A stretch of 34,555 nucleotides of DNA from a virus. The stretch is from the IMG/VR virus record IMGVR_UViG_3300019093_000034, positions 1 through 34,555 of that record, one strand, 5' to 3'. The position numbers and the translations under genes are program-made. Positions 1 to 7,974 of the stretch are shown here, piece after piece. Numbering within the stretch: position 1 is the stretch's first letter; every line of letters begins with the position of its first letter. Under the pieces are notes generated by a model. That model made no database searches. It was not told the DNA's origin and saw only the letters and a program-made list of their open reading frames with translations.

Positions 1-2043
1 CCTGTATATACATCAACTGGTTCAATTTATGTAGGTAATGCTGCTGTAGCCAATATCTTAAATGCAGGCAATACCAGCACACAGCAAGTTGGATTTGCGG
101 CCAATGATCTAGGAGGCGCTGCAGGTAGCCTACGTTATCAATCAGGTGCTAATGCCAGTACATTCTTATCGATTGGCAGTGCTAGTTCTATATTAGTTAG
201 TAATGGATCTGTTCCTAGTTGGTCCACCAGTCCGACAATTGGCGGCGATCTTACTATTACTGGTAACTTAACTGTACAAGGTACAACCACAGCGGTTAAT
301 TCTACGGTAACTAATGTGTCCGATCCACTTATCACAATCGGCGGCGGTGCCGGTGGTGCTGCTCCTGGAACAAATGACGGTAAAGATCGCGGTATTGCAT
401 TCCAGTGGCATAATGGAACCACAGCCAAAGTTGGCTTCTTTGGTTACAAAAACAGCACAGGCAAGTTTACATTCATTCCAGACAGCACCAATGCTAATGA
501 AGTTGTTAGCGGAACTAAAGGTGCTATTGACGCCAATTTAGCAGGTGGTACAGCAGGACAACTACATTATCAAAGCGCCGCAGATACAACCGCCTATGTA
601 GGTCCAGGTACAGCAGGACAAATTCTAGTCAGCGCCGGCACAAGTGCTCCTGTATATACCAATACTGGTAGTATCTACGTCAACAGTGCAGTTAATGCCA
701 ATAATATAATTGGTGGTGCAACTAATCAAATTCATTATCAAACAGGTGCAGGCGTAACTGGTTTTATAACAGCACCGGTTAGTACTAGTAGTACATATCT
801 AGGGTGGAACGGTAGTAGTTATGTTTGGTCAGCTACTACTGGGCCTCAAGGAGCCACAGGCACTCAAGGAGCCACAGGCCCACAAGGCACAACTGGTGCT
901 CAAGGTACTGCTGGAACCAATGGTACCCAAGGAACAACTGGTGGCACAGGTACTCAAGGTACTGCTGGAACCAATGGCACCCAAGGAACAACTGGTGGCA
1001 CAGGTACTCAAGGTACTGCTGGAACCAATGGCACCCAGGGTACTGCTGGAACCAATGGCACCCAGGGTACTGCTGGTACCAATGGCACCCAGGGTACTGC
1101 TGGAACCAATGGTACCCAAGGAACAACTGGTACAACAGGTAGTACAGGTTCTCAAGGTACTGCTGGAACCAATGGTACCCAAGGAACAACTGGTACAACA
1201 GGTAGTACAGGTGCTCAAGGTGCTACCGGTCCGGGTACGCTTAATAGTGGAACAGCCGGTTATGTACCTTATTACACAGGGGCTACGGCATTAAGCGCTC
1301 CTACCAGTGGTAATTTGTTTTGGGACAATACCAACACAAGACTAGGCATTGGAACGGCCAGCCCGGCATATTTATTAGACCTTGCTAGCTCGGGCGGAAC
1401 CCCGACTATTAGGGTAATTGCCAACAGCTTAGGATATGCCACACTTCAATTAAATGCGCAGACTAATTATACTAACTATAGTAGCTATTCTACCTACAAT
1501 CAAATCGTGGGTAGCGTAAACGTTGTTAGCAATTACGTAGATTTTAACACACATTATTTTAGAAATAATGCGGCTTCTACTACATATGTTACCATAAACA
1601 GCAGTGGTCTACAAAGTGCTTCTTTAGGAGTAGGTACCGCTCCAAGTGGCACAGGTGGTGAAATTCGTGCTACTAACGAAATTACAGCATACTATTCGGA
1701 TAGAAGACTTAAGGAAAATGTCCAAATCATTTACAATGCTGTAGAAAAAGTGCTACAATTAACTGGTATTACATACACACCTAATGCTCTAGCAGAATCA
1801 TATGGGTATGATAGAACTAAGAAACTAGTAGGATTATTTGCTGATGAAGTTAATGCAGTATTACCAGAAGCAGTTCGTCCAGCACCATTTGATGATGACG
1901 GATCAGGTAACAGTAAATCAGGAGAGAACTACCTAACTATTCAATACGAAAAATTAATTCCGTTATTAGTGGAGGCCATTAAAGACCAACAGCAGCAAAT
2001 TAGTGAACTGCGTGATCTTGTAAATACATTATCTAAAAAATAA
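1..2043 (+). CDS. Collagen-like tail fibre with C-terminal S74 intramolecular chaperone (5' partial)
   Basis: The frame is open from the first base of the window, so the N-terminus lies upstream; a GTG at 316 is internal, because beta-rich fibre sequence continues before it. The visible part begins with repeated GG-x-x-G-x-L-x-YQ / ILVS-x-G modules, followed by a Gly-Thr-Gln collagen-like tract (bases 841-1236), a globular part, and a C-terminal peptidase S74 domain. That domain shows SDRRLKEN with Ser at 1696-1698 and Lys at 1711-1713, five residues apart as in the Ser-Lys dyad of this family, then a GLFADEV-x-x-VLPE motif and an IQYEKLIPLLVEAI helix ending in a Gln-rich coiled coil. The S74 domain helps trimerise the fibre and then cleaves itself off. 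Likely a host-recognition fibre or tail tip. Family confident; exact receptor role unknown. Confidence 0.88.
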   Translation, partial: PVYTSTGSIYVGNAAVANILNAGNTSTQQVGFAANDLGGAAGSLRYQSGANASTFLSIGSASSILVSNGSVPSWSTSPTIGGDLTITGNLTVQGTTTAVNSTVTNVSDPLITIGGGAGGAAPGTNDGKDRGIAFQWHNGTTAKVGFFGYKNSTGKFTFIPDSTNANEVVSGTKGAIDANLAGGTAGQLHYQSAADTTAYVGPGTAGQILVSAGTSAPVYTNTGSIYVNSAVNANNIIGGATNQIHYQTGAGVTGFITAPVSTSSTYLGWNGSSYVWSATTGPQGATGTQGATGPQGTTGAQGTAGTNGTQGTTGGTGTQGTAGTNGTQGTTGGTGTQGTAGTNGTQGTAGTNGTQGTAGTNGTQGTAGTNGTQGTTGTTGSTGSQGTAGTNGTQGTTGTTGSTGAQGATGPGTLNSGTAGYVPYYTGATALSAPTSGNLFWDNTNTRLGIGTASPAYLLDLASSGGTPTIRVIANSLGYATLQLNAQTNYTNYSSYSTYNQIVGSVNVVSNYVDFNTHYFRNNAASTTYVTINSSGLQSASLGVGTAPSGTGGEIRATNEITAYYSDRRLKENVQIIYNAVEKVLQLTGITYTPNALAESYGYDRTKKLVGLFADEVNAVLPEAVRPAPFDDDGSGNSKSGENYLTIQYEKLIPLLVEAIKDQQQQISELRDLVNTLSKK
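841..1236 (+). repeat. Collagen-like Gly-x-y coding repeat
   Basis: Within the fibre gene, DNA repeats encode Gly-Thr-Gln-Gly-Thr-Ala-Gly-Thr-Asn and Gly-Thr-Thr variants. Units of 18 and 54 bases recur almost identically, for example copies of ggtactgctggaaccaatgg. This gives an extended collagen-type triple helix in the fibre shaft. High identity between units makes the length prone to change by slippage or recombination. Confidence 0.9.
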
Positions 2044-2063
2044 ATGTACAATAGGAAATAATC

Positions 2064-2261
2064 ATGGCAATCTTACCAGCAACAGGATCGGCAATAACAA
2101 TGGGAAGAGTATATACATCGTATTCTAATTCTGCTCCTACTGCTGGTGCTAATATTAGATTGAGTGCTACTCTTGGTGCAAATTATGGCGGCAAAGCTGC
2201 TGGGGCTTCAATTAGTTTTTCAAGTACGTTTGGTGGTAAGACCACACCTTATACATATTAA
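2064..2261 (+). CDS. Small Gly/Ala/Ser-rich virion-like protein (65 aa)
   Basis: Begins 20 bases after the fibre stop, with an AGGAAA ribosome site before ATG. The 65-aa product starts MAILPATGSAITMGRV, resembling the N-terminal segment of many phage tail structural proteins (MA-x-P-x-x-G-x-I-x-M), and ends in a Ser/Gly-rich low-complexity beta-type tail. It contains no cysteine and few charged residues. Position next to the fibre suggests a fibre accessory or minor virion protein. I do not recognise a defined family, so the function is open. Confidence 0.6.
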   Translation: MAILPATGSAITMGRVYTSYSNSAPTAGANIRLSATLGANYGGKAAGASISFSSTFGGKTTPYTY

Positions 2262-2272
2262 AAGTTAATTAC

Positions 2273-2743
2273 ATGAAAAAACAAGATATAGATCAAATCC
2301 TAGATCTGGCCGCATCTGGCCCTAGTCGTTGGGAACTAGACAATATTACTTGGCATGATCGCCATAGCAATCCCGAAACCCTATTAAATTTTCTTAATAG
2401 AATTAAACTGTTAGCCGACAATAAAAATTCAACTTCAGCCGAACAACAAGAACTTGAAATATTATTGGATCTTGCCAGTGAAATGGAGAGAGATGAATGC
2501 GAAGAATTGCTCAGCAACAATGAAGAAGTTGTTCGTCAAAACTTTATAGAGAATCTTGCTAGACAAAGTGCTCTAGAGGTTCTGTGTAATAACAAAGTCA
2601 GCATAGAAACCATGCGTACCACTTGTAAACTTAGCCCTGGAGATTTTGTTCTCACTGCCAAACGTACACAAGACTTAATTAATTCTATTCAAGAACTGGT
2701 TATACAAGGTGAAACTCTAAGTGATGATGTGGCAGGGGCATGA
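2273..2743 (+). CDS. Conserved phage protein of unknown function (156 aa)
   Basis: A predominantly helical, acidic protein with many Glu and Leu residues (for example LEILLDLASEMERDECEELL) and no signal peptide or membrane segment. Its TGA stop overlaps the ATG of the glycosyltransferase (ATGA at 2740-2743), so the two are probably translationally coupled. It starts 11 bases after the 65-aa gene, so all may be one transcript with the fibre. Not recognised; it could be a partner of the glycosyltransferase or a fibre assembly factor, but nothing in the sequence decides this. Confidence 0.6.
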   Translation: MKKQDIDQILDLAASGPSRWELDNITWHDRHSNPETLLNFLNRIKLLADNKNSTSAEQQELEILLDLASEMERDECEELLSNNEEVVRQNFIENLARQSALEVLCNNKVSIETMRTTCKLSPGDFVLTAKRTQDLINSIQELVIQGETLSDDVAGA

Positions 2744-3393
2744 AAAAGAGTGTATTTGACAGCAGCAAATGGATCATTAAAAAAGGCAAATTAGCCATAC
2801 TGATTCCTACTAGAGATTTCCTTCACAGTGCTCATGCACAATGCCTGACTGAAATAGTAAAACTGAACACCATGAGTGGCCTGGATACTCAGGTCATTAT
2901 GGATGCCAGTACTATTTTACTAACACAAAGAGAAAGACTGGCAACTTTTGGGTTAGAAACAGGAGCAGATCATCTACTGTGGTTGGATAGTGATATTGTT
3001 GCACCGGCAACTACCGCACTAAGACTATTGGCTCATCGAGAGCCTGTAGTTGCTGCCAATTATGTTCGAAGACAATTACCAGCAAAGGGTGTGGCCTATG
3101 AAGTCATTGGCGATTGGCAAAATCCTTTACCATTTGAACCACAGGATGATCTAGTACCTGTAGAAGGTGTAGGCATGGGCTGTATGTTAATGCAAGCCGA
3201 TATCTTTAATCAAATACCCAAGCCTTGGTTTGAGTTTGGATGGACACCTAAAAGCAATGACCATTTAGGCGAAGATATGATTCTTTGTCAAAAGATAGCC
3301 GAAGCCGGTTATACCGTTAAAATTGATACAAATCTCAGTATGGACTTACGACATTTAGGAACATGGGCGTTTGGTCCCGATTTAATTGATTAA
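2740..3393 (+). CDS. GT-A-like glycosyltransferase
   Basis: The product opens with a beta-strand AILIPTRD like the nucleotide-binding first strand of GT-A enzymes. At residues 79-87 it carries LLWLDSDIV, a DxD-type metal/nucleotide-sugar motif (DSD at 83-85). Later come VEGVGMGCMLM and a GEDMILCQK segment resembling the acceptor-side acidic motif of family-2-like transferases. At 217 aa it is a single catalytic domain. Similar short glycosyltransferases occur in T4-like marine phages, where they may modify virion proteins, DNA or host surface sugars. It lies far from the heptose genes of this window, but ADP-heptose is one conceivable donor. Fold likely; donor and acceptor unknown. Confidence 0.75.
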   Translation: MKKSVFDSSKWIIKKGKLAILIPTRDFLHSAHAQCLTEIVKLNTMSGLDTQVIMDASTILLTQRERLATFGLETGADHLLWLDSDIVAPATTALRLLAHREPVVAANYVRRQLPAKGVAYEVIGDWQNPLPFEPQDDLVPVEGVGMGCMLMQADIFNQIPKPWFEFGWTPKSNDHLGEDMILCQKIAEAGYTVKIDTNLSMDLRHLGTWAFGPDLID

Positions 3394-3401
3394 ATTAAAT
3401 C
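3379..3401. terminator. AT-rich perfect inverted repeat at convergent gene ends
   Basis: GATTTAATT (3379-3387) and AATTAAATC (3393-3401) are a perfect 9-base inverted repeat with a 5-base loop, placed where the glycosyltransferase (+) and Nudix (-) genes end tail to tail. It could act as a weak bidirectional terminator or RNA 3' end stabiliser. It has no GC stem and only short T runs, so this is tentative. Confidence 0.3.
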
Positions 3402-3830
3402 TAAAATAACTTCCAGTTTGGCTTTAATAGTTTTATTACTAAAACTTCTTTTAACTCCTTGATGCAACGGTCTCGGCCACATTCCATAATTGCACCATGC
3501 ATAACCTTCGTGTTCGTCGTTTAGTGTAGGAATAAATTCTCGATCTATTAACAGCACATAGGTATTGTATTGAAAATTTTGATCGTTGCTGGTATATAAT
3601 TCTAGCGGTACAATTTTTCGTATGATAGGAGTGCGTCCTACTTCTTCTTGAATTTCTCTAATTAAGGCATCAACGGGTGTGAGATCACTGGGTTCTTTTT
3701 TACCACCTACAATTCCCCAAGTTCCGGCAGTTTTTCTATGATTTCTCAGCAAAAATAACAGTCTATGAGTGTCTTTTGCCAAAAATAGACCACCACTGCA
3801 AACTACCTGATTCACAATACCAACCGCCAT
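3390..3830 (-). CDS. Nudix hydrolase
   Basis: Contains a Nudix box: GGKKEPSD followed by ALIREIQEEVG, with the REUxEExG core intact and about one extra residue between the glycine and glutamate halves. The 146 aa are typical for a single Nudix domain, which hydrolyses nucleoside diphosphate-linked substrates (oxidised dNTPs, ADP-sugars, NADH or RNA caps). The start overlaps the end of gp15 by 19 bases on the same strand, so it is the last gene of a gp14-gp15-Nudix operon. Its 3' end meets the glycosyltransferase from the other strand. Substrate cannot be told from sequence. Confidence 0.85.
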   Translation of the reverse strand: MAVGIVNQVVCSGGLFLAKDTHRLLFLLRNHRKTAGTWGIVGGKKEPSDLTPVDALIREIQEEVGRTPIIRKIVPLELYTSNDQNFQYNTYVLLIDREFIPTLNDEHEGYAWCNYGMWPRPLHQGVKRSFSNKTIKAKLEVILDLI

Positions 3831-5209
3831 AATGCCTTGTCGTATACGCCTTCAAAACTTTTGCTCCAGGTGCCATTATTCCATTTGTACTGAACTCCGG
3901 TATATGAATTGGTTATGTAAATTATATCTGTTGCAGAGACCGAACTGAAAATAGTTGTCCATTTGCTACCATCCCACTCTATTATGTCATTGGCATACAG
4001 TTGAGTATCTATACCGTCGGCATTTTTCCAAGCGTCCGGACCGTCATATCCGGGATCGTTATAATGACTGTTGACATTGATATCTTCCAATATAAGATAT
4101 CTTGTACCTGCTCCGCACCCGGCGGGATTAAAAGTTTCTGGATTTACTATGGCATCAACGGTGCCTCTGCCTGAAATAACAGTGTTGGTAGGAATAGTGT
4201 CTGTGTCAATGCTCATTAACATTCTACGCTCGTCCGTTGGATCCAAACTTATATAGGCAACTATTTCTGTATTATCTTGTTTGGTTAATCTAAGTTGGCT
4301 AAGACTAGGACGAAAACTTCCAGGATACCGATCTAATATGGTTCTCCAGGAGTTTTGATAAGCAGGTACGGTGATATCTAAAATATCAGTTTGCCCATTA
4401 CGGGAAATCAGTGTAGCAGAATTGTCTAACACCAGTAGGTCATAATCTCCCGGGGTGACTACAACATTGGCCAGTGTGTCTCCCAACGATCCTAATACAG
4501 CATCGGCATTGCTGAGATCATCTCTAATAACTCCTTGATCTGTACTGAATGCTGTAGTGATAATTTTAGTAATAATACCCAACTTCTTGACCTTAACCGG
4601 CGGCGTAATCCAAACATGTGTATCAAAAACCATGTTTAAAATGTCTATATCTTGTTCTAAACCTTGGGGCACACTACGACTTGTGAATACTTGACTTTTA
4701 AGAGTCAACACACTGATACTGGTCCAGTCAATATAGTTGTCGGTAGTCTGTAATTCTAAACTGGGATTGAACAGCACAGAGATCTGTTCCCATAACTGTA
4801 ATTTTTGATCCGTGTTAGTAGTCCAAATGTCAGCAGCAAAATCTGCTAGATATGGAACTGGCATCATACGTTCTACAGTAAAATTGCTACCTTGTGTGTT
4901 GAGATATTGATTACCGTTGGCATCTATTGCACGTTCTCTTATATTTACAGTGTTGACAAAAGTAGGTTCCTGCATTCTAGCGCGATCATATTGTAAATCT
5001 TTAATATAGCAAGCAATAAACGGCGCACTGGGAATGGTATTTTCCGTGTTTTTCTTTAGTATTTGAGATACTTGTCGATTCATGTCTCCATATTTTACCG
5101 GAACGCGAGTTAATCGTCCTCGAGCATCCTTTACACTGAAGTTGCTCATTACGCGCATAAATTGTGTCAGGTATCTTTTGACCTGACCATCATAAAACCA
5201 ATCACTCAT
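3812..5209 (-). CDS. gp15: gp15-like tail sheath stabiliser / neck-tail completion protein
   Basis: The N-terminal 220 residues follow the T4 gp15 pattern: WFYDGQVKRYLTQFMRVMSNF, then TRVPVKYGD, PFIACYIKDLQYDRAR, VPYLADFAADIWTTNTDQKLQLWEQI, LFNPSLE and HVWITPPVK. gp15 forms the ring that caps the sheath and tube and binds the head-side neck. The protein is 465 aa while T4 gp15 is 272. The extra C-terminal part, about 240 residues, is beta-rich and includes two aromatic YxWDGxxW-type segments (DIIEWDGSKW, VQYKWNNGTW). It follows gp14 by one base and precedes Nudix with an overlap. Family assignment good; the extension has no known role. Confidence 0.8.
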   Translation of the reverse strand: MSDWFYDGQVKRYLTQFMRVMSNFSVKDARGRLTRVPVKYGDMNRQVSQILKKNTENTIPSAPFIACYIKDLQYDRARMQEPTFVNTVNIRERAIDANGNQYLNTQGSNFTVERMMPVPYLADFAADIWTTNTDQKLQLWEQISVLFNPSLELQTTDNYIDWTSISVLTLKSQVFTSRSVPQGLEQDIDILNMVFDTHVWITPPVKVKKLGIITKIITTAFSTDQGVIRDDLSNADAVLGSLGDTLANVVVTPGDYDLLVLDNSATLISRNGQTDILDITVPAYQNSWRTILDRYPGSFRPSLSQLRLTKQDNTEIVAYISLDPTDERRMLMSIDTDTIPTNTVISGRGTVDAIVNPETFNPAGCGAGTRYLILEDINVNSHYNDPGYDGPDAWKNADGIDTQLYANDIIEWDGSKWTTIFSSVSATDIIYITNSYTGVQYKWNNGTWSKSFEGVYDKALWRLVL

Positions 5210-5210
5210 A

Positions 5211-6416
5211 TTAGTTGTCTGCCTTAGGACGTAGTGCTTTACTTAATGCTTGTCTTTCAACCACAACTTCGCCATTGATAGTGGCTGTGTTGGTATTGTT
5301 AATAAATGACATTTTTTGTGTTTGACGTACCTGACGTCCAGCATAGGTACCACTGGCGGCATCTTGATTGCCTACATTAGTTAGTGTCATGCGTACATTG
5401 TCTTCAAATTTGATCCAATGTCTGCCATCATATCTATACAATCTGTTAGGCAAATAATCTGTACGAAGGAAAAATTGTCCTAATGTAGGAGTTGTAGGAA
5501 ATGAAATACCAAACCCATAGGCCGCACCGTTGGGAGGAGTACCATCTCCTTGCAAATATCCCAAATAATAATTGTTGTTGGGTGTTTGCAGCACAACACT
5601 GGCATCTAATATCGATAATTCAGCGCTGGCATCAGCGTACTCTATGCTGGCATCACCGGTATTTTCTCTATCGTTTTCTCTTGTAGGAATAACGTATAAA
5701 TTTTTAGTATCAAAACCACTAGCCGGAGCGTCTTTTTCTGCTTCGGCAATAATTTGATCATTGATTTCTATACTGCGTTGATAAGTGCTGAGCAGATCCC
5801 GTAGAGTACTTCCATTTCCTGCCCCTGCATCACTATCAAGAATTTCCTTAAACTCTTGACTATCAACTAGAGGAACGCATTTAGCACGAAGCAAATGTGG
5901 ATACCAAGTTTGACTAAATCCTACAGACGGTCTGCTTACATCTTGTATAACATAAAATCTTTTTAATGCTATTAAACTGTCATCCAGAGCATACTCGTCT
6001 CGAAGATGGGGTAATTCTATCACATCACCGGGCATGACTTTTCTTTGAATGGTATCTACTGTACTGCGCAGATGAAAGTGAACCATGATGTTATCATTTT
6101 GCAAGAACAATCCAAACTGACTTAAATTAAAATCTAGGTCCTGCATAGTGTAGATGCAGCGCATAACATAGACATCAGGAGCATAATGCCTGTCTCTATT
6201 TTCCATAAAAATTAAATCTTGAATACCTAATTCTGGAATAGGATTGGTATTTACAGGAACCGCAGGAGTACTTTCACCATCTGCAGGATCTACCGGACCC
6301 AAATATTTGTGCAAATAAACATCAGTTCCGCCTACTTGAAATTCTTCATTGATGATTCTATCTAGAAATCGAAAATCTTTTCCTTTTTCTGGACGATATA
6401 AACTTAAACGTGGAAT
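5211..6416 (-). CDS. gp14: gp14-like neck protein, apparent ATT start
   Basis: The product contains ENRDRHYAPDVYVMRC, FNLSQFGLFLQNDNIMVHF, PGDVIELPHL and RFYVIQDVSRPSVGFSQTWYPHLLRAK, the pattern I recall for gp14 neck proteins of T4-like marine phages. A TTG at 6314 has no ribosome site. The frame continues upstream as clear coding sequence (KIPRLSLYRPEKGKDFRFLD) to an in-frame TGA close to the promoter. An AAGGAG at 6424-6429 (minus strand) lies 7 bases before ATT at 6416-6414, and no ATG, GTG or TTG precedes that codon in frame, so I take ATT as start (401 aa). The C-terminal part has LPNRLYRYDGRHWIKFED, a module also found in gp15 and the sheath. First gene of the gp14-gp15-Nudix operon. 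Confidence 0.72.
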   Translation of the reverse strand: MPRLSLYRPEKGKDFRFLDRIINEEFQVGGTDVYLHKYLGPVDPADGESTPAVPVNTNPIPELGIQDLIFMENRDRHYAPDVYVMRCIYTMQDLDFNLSQFGLFLQNDNIMVHFHLRSTVDTIQRKVMPGDVIELPHLRDEYALDDSLIALKRFYVIQDVSRPSVGFSQTWYPHLLRAKCVPLVDSQEFKEILDSDAGAGNGSTLRDLLSTYQRSIEINDQIIAEAEKDAPASGFDTKNLYVIPTRENDRENTGDASIEYADASAELSILDASVVLQTPNNNYYLGYLQGDGTPPNGAAYGFGISFPTTPTLGQFFLRTDYLPNRLYRYDGRHWIKFEDNVRMTLTNVGNQDAASGTYAGRQVRQTQKMSFINNTNTATINGEVVVERQALSKALRPKADN

Positions 6417-6436
6417 TTTAGTTCTCCTTGATCTTA

Positions 6437-6444
6437 TATTTATC
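6437..6444 (-). promoter_or_regulatory. Late promoter GATAAATA for gp14-gp15-Nudix
   Basis: On the minus strand the octamer reads GATAAATA, matching the NATAAATA late promoter of T4-like marine phages. It stands 20 bases before the ATT start of gp14, with AAGGAG in the leader. It is back-to-back with the gp13 promoter, two bases apart. Confidence 0.65.
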
Positions 6445-6446
6445 GA

Positions 6447-6454
6447 TATAAATA
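6447..6454 (+). promoter_or_regulatory. Late promoter TATAAATA for gp13
   Basis: Exact T4 late promoter consensus TATAAATA, with only 5 bases (ctcac) before the gp13 ATG at 6460. By T4 geometry (octamer at -13 to -6) transcription would begin at the A of ATG, giving a leaderless mRNA. No ribosome-binding site is visible. Confidence 0.75.
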
Positions 6455-6459
6455 CTCAC

Positions 6460-7218
6460 ATGAGCGACACAATAACCGAAAGACAACAGGTCATAGAATA
6501 TATCCAAAGCATGCTAGGCGGCAGCATGGTTGATGTGGAATTAGAACCCAAAGACTATAATATTGCTATAGATCGAGCCCTGGCTAAATTTCGTCAGCGT
6601 AGCAGCAACAGTGTTGAGGAAAGTTTCGGGTTTATTACAACCATAACTGATACCAACGATTATATCATGCCCAAGGAAGTGATGAATGTTCGCCAGTTAT
6701 TTCGTCGCAGTATTGGTAGTCGCACAGGTGGCGGAGATGGCGGTAGTTTATTTGAACCATTTAACTTGGCTTACAGTAATACCTATTTGTTGACCTCCAC
6801 ACATATGGGCGGATTGGCTACCTATTACGCCTTTGCCAGTTATCAAAAACAAGTGGGCAAAATGTTTGGTAGTGATATCAACTTTACCTTTAATGCTACA
6901 ACTAAACTGCTGACCCTAATGCAGCGCCCGCGCAACGAAGAAGAGTTGTTGGTATGGATGTATAATCATCGCCCAGATTTCAATCTATTACAAGATCCGT
7001 ATGCAGGCCAGTGGTTAAAAGACTACAGCCTAGCCACTTGCAAACTCATGTTAGGTGAGGCACGAGAAAAATTTGCCAGTATTGCCAGTCCACAAGGCAG
7101 TACACAGTTAAACGGCGGCGCATTAAAAAGCGAAGGCAAGGCCGAAATTGAAGTATTAGAACAAGATTTAATCAATTACAAAGACGGCGGGGCCCCGTTG
7201 ACCTGGGTCACTGGCTAA
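6460..7218 (+). CDS. gp13: gp13-like neck protein
   Basis: Start is ATG 6460, directly after a consensus late promoter; an in-frame ATG about 37 codons upstream would run through the promoter and oppose the gp14 start, so it is rejected. The 252-aa product has VIEYIQSMLGGSMVDVELEP and YNIAIDRALAKF at the N-terminus, matching the T4 gp13 opening (a short helix, then VELT-x-x-Q and an RALE helix). It also has a GQWLKDYSLATCKLMLGEAR segment like the WVKDYATALAK region of gp13, and an ILEQDL-type helix near the end. gp13 forms the upper collar ring that receives the completed tail. The usual 13-14-15 order is split here, with gp14 and gp15 on the other strand. Confidence 0.82.
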   Translation: MSDTITERQQVIEYIQSMLGGSMVDVELEPKDYNIAIDRALAKFRQRSSNSVEESFGFITTITDTNDYIMPKEVMNVRQLFRRSIGSRTGGGDGGSLFEPFNLAYSNTYLLTSTHMGGLATYYAFASYQKQVGKMFGSDINFTFNATTKLLTLMQRPRNEEELLVWMYNHRPDFNLLQDPYAGQWLKDYSLATCKLMLGEAREKFASIASPQGSTQLNGGALKSEGKAEIEVLEQDLINYKDGGAPLTWVTG

Positions 7219-7278
7219 ATTGAGATTGATTTTTTAACTGATCTGTAATACACTATTACTATCTAACGGAGATTGCAT

Positions 7279-7974
7279 ATGATCGTAGGATTTGTGGGCT
7301 TTATATCGGCTGGCAAGGATACAGCGGCAGACTATTTGGTAAATTACCATGAATTTAGACGAGATAGTTTTGCCAGCACACTGAAAGATGCTGTAGCAGC
7401 AGTATTTGGATGGGATAGAACACTGCTAGAAGGTCGAACCAAAGAAGCCCGAGAATGGAGAGAACAGGTTGATGCATGGTGGGCCACCCGATTGAATATC
7501 CCCCATCTTACTCCTAGGTGGGTTCTACAATACTGGGGAACCGAGGTTCTACGCGGCGCATTTCATGACGAAATTTGGATTGCCAGTTTAGAAAATAAAA
7601 TGCGTAAAACACGCGATAACATTGTTATCAGCGATGTTCGTTTCCCAAATGAAATTCTAGCAATTAAACGTGCCGGTGGCATAGTGGTTAGAATTCGTCG
7701 TGGTCCTGAACCCGAATGGTATGAGTCTGCGGTAAACTACAACCGCGGACCCAACGGAAATATGAATTGGGCACACGGACGTAAGCATTTAGAAGGGTTA
7801 GGAATTCACGCCAGTGAAACCGCATGGATTGGACAGCCAGTGGACGTTGAAATTGCCAACGACAGTTCGATAGAAAATTTATTCTTACAACTGGAATCAG
7901 TGGTTAAAAGTCAGGAACTAGATCTCCCTGCCGCCATTGAACACCATCACGATGTAGAATTCTCTGGCAATTAG
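7279..7974 (+). CDS. gp1: Deoxynucleoside monophosphate kinase (T4 gp1-like)
   Basis: Starts at ATG 7279 behind a CGGAG ribosome site; an in-frame TTG at 7273 is less likely. The first strand and P-loop read IVGFVGFISAGKDTAADYL, the GxxxxGKDT form used by T4 gene 1 dNMP kinase. LQYWGTEVLRGAFHDEIWI and NIVISDVRFPNEILAIKRAGG match the LID/NMP region and the VxDxRxxxE segment of that family. It phosphorylates dNMPs to dNDPs to feed phage DNA synthesis. Its last 71 bases overlap, on the opposite strand, the zinc/HNH-like gene. It sits alone among structural genes rather than with nucleotide-metabolism genes. Confidence 0.85.
   Translation: MIVGFVGFISAGKDTAADYLVNYHEFRRDSFASTLKDAVAAVFGWDRTLLEGRTKEAREWREQVDAWWATRLNIPHLTPRWVLQYWGTEVLRGAFHDEIWIASLENKMRKTRDNIVISDVRFPNEILAIKRAGGIVVRIRRGPEPEWYESAVNYNRGPNGNMNWAHGRKHLEGLGIHASETAWIGQPVDVEIANDSSIENLFLQLESVVKSQELDLPAAIEHHHDVEFSGN

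Noticed and set aside
825-1294. Open frames overlapping the collagen tract in other frames and on the minus strand
   Set aside because: Produced by the repeat composition; low-complexity translations with no ribosome site.
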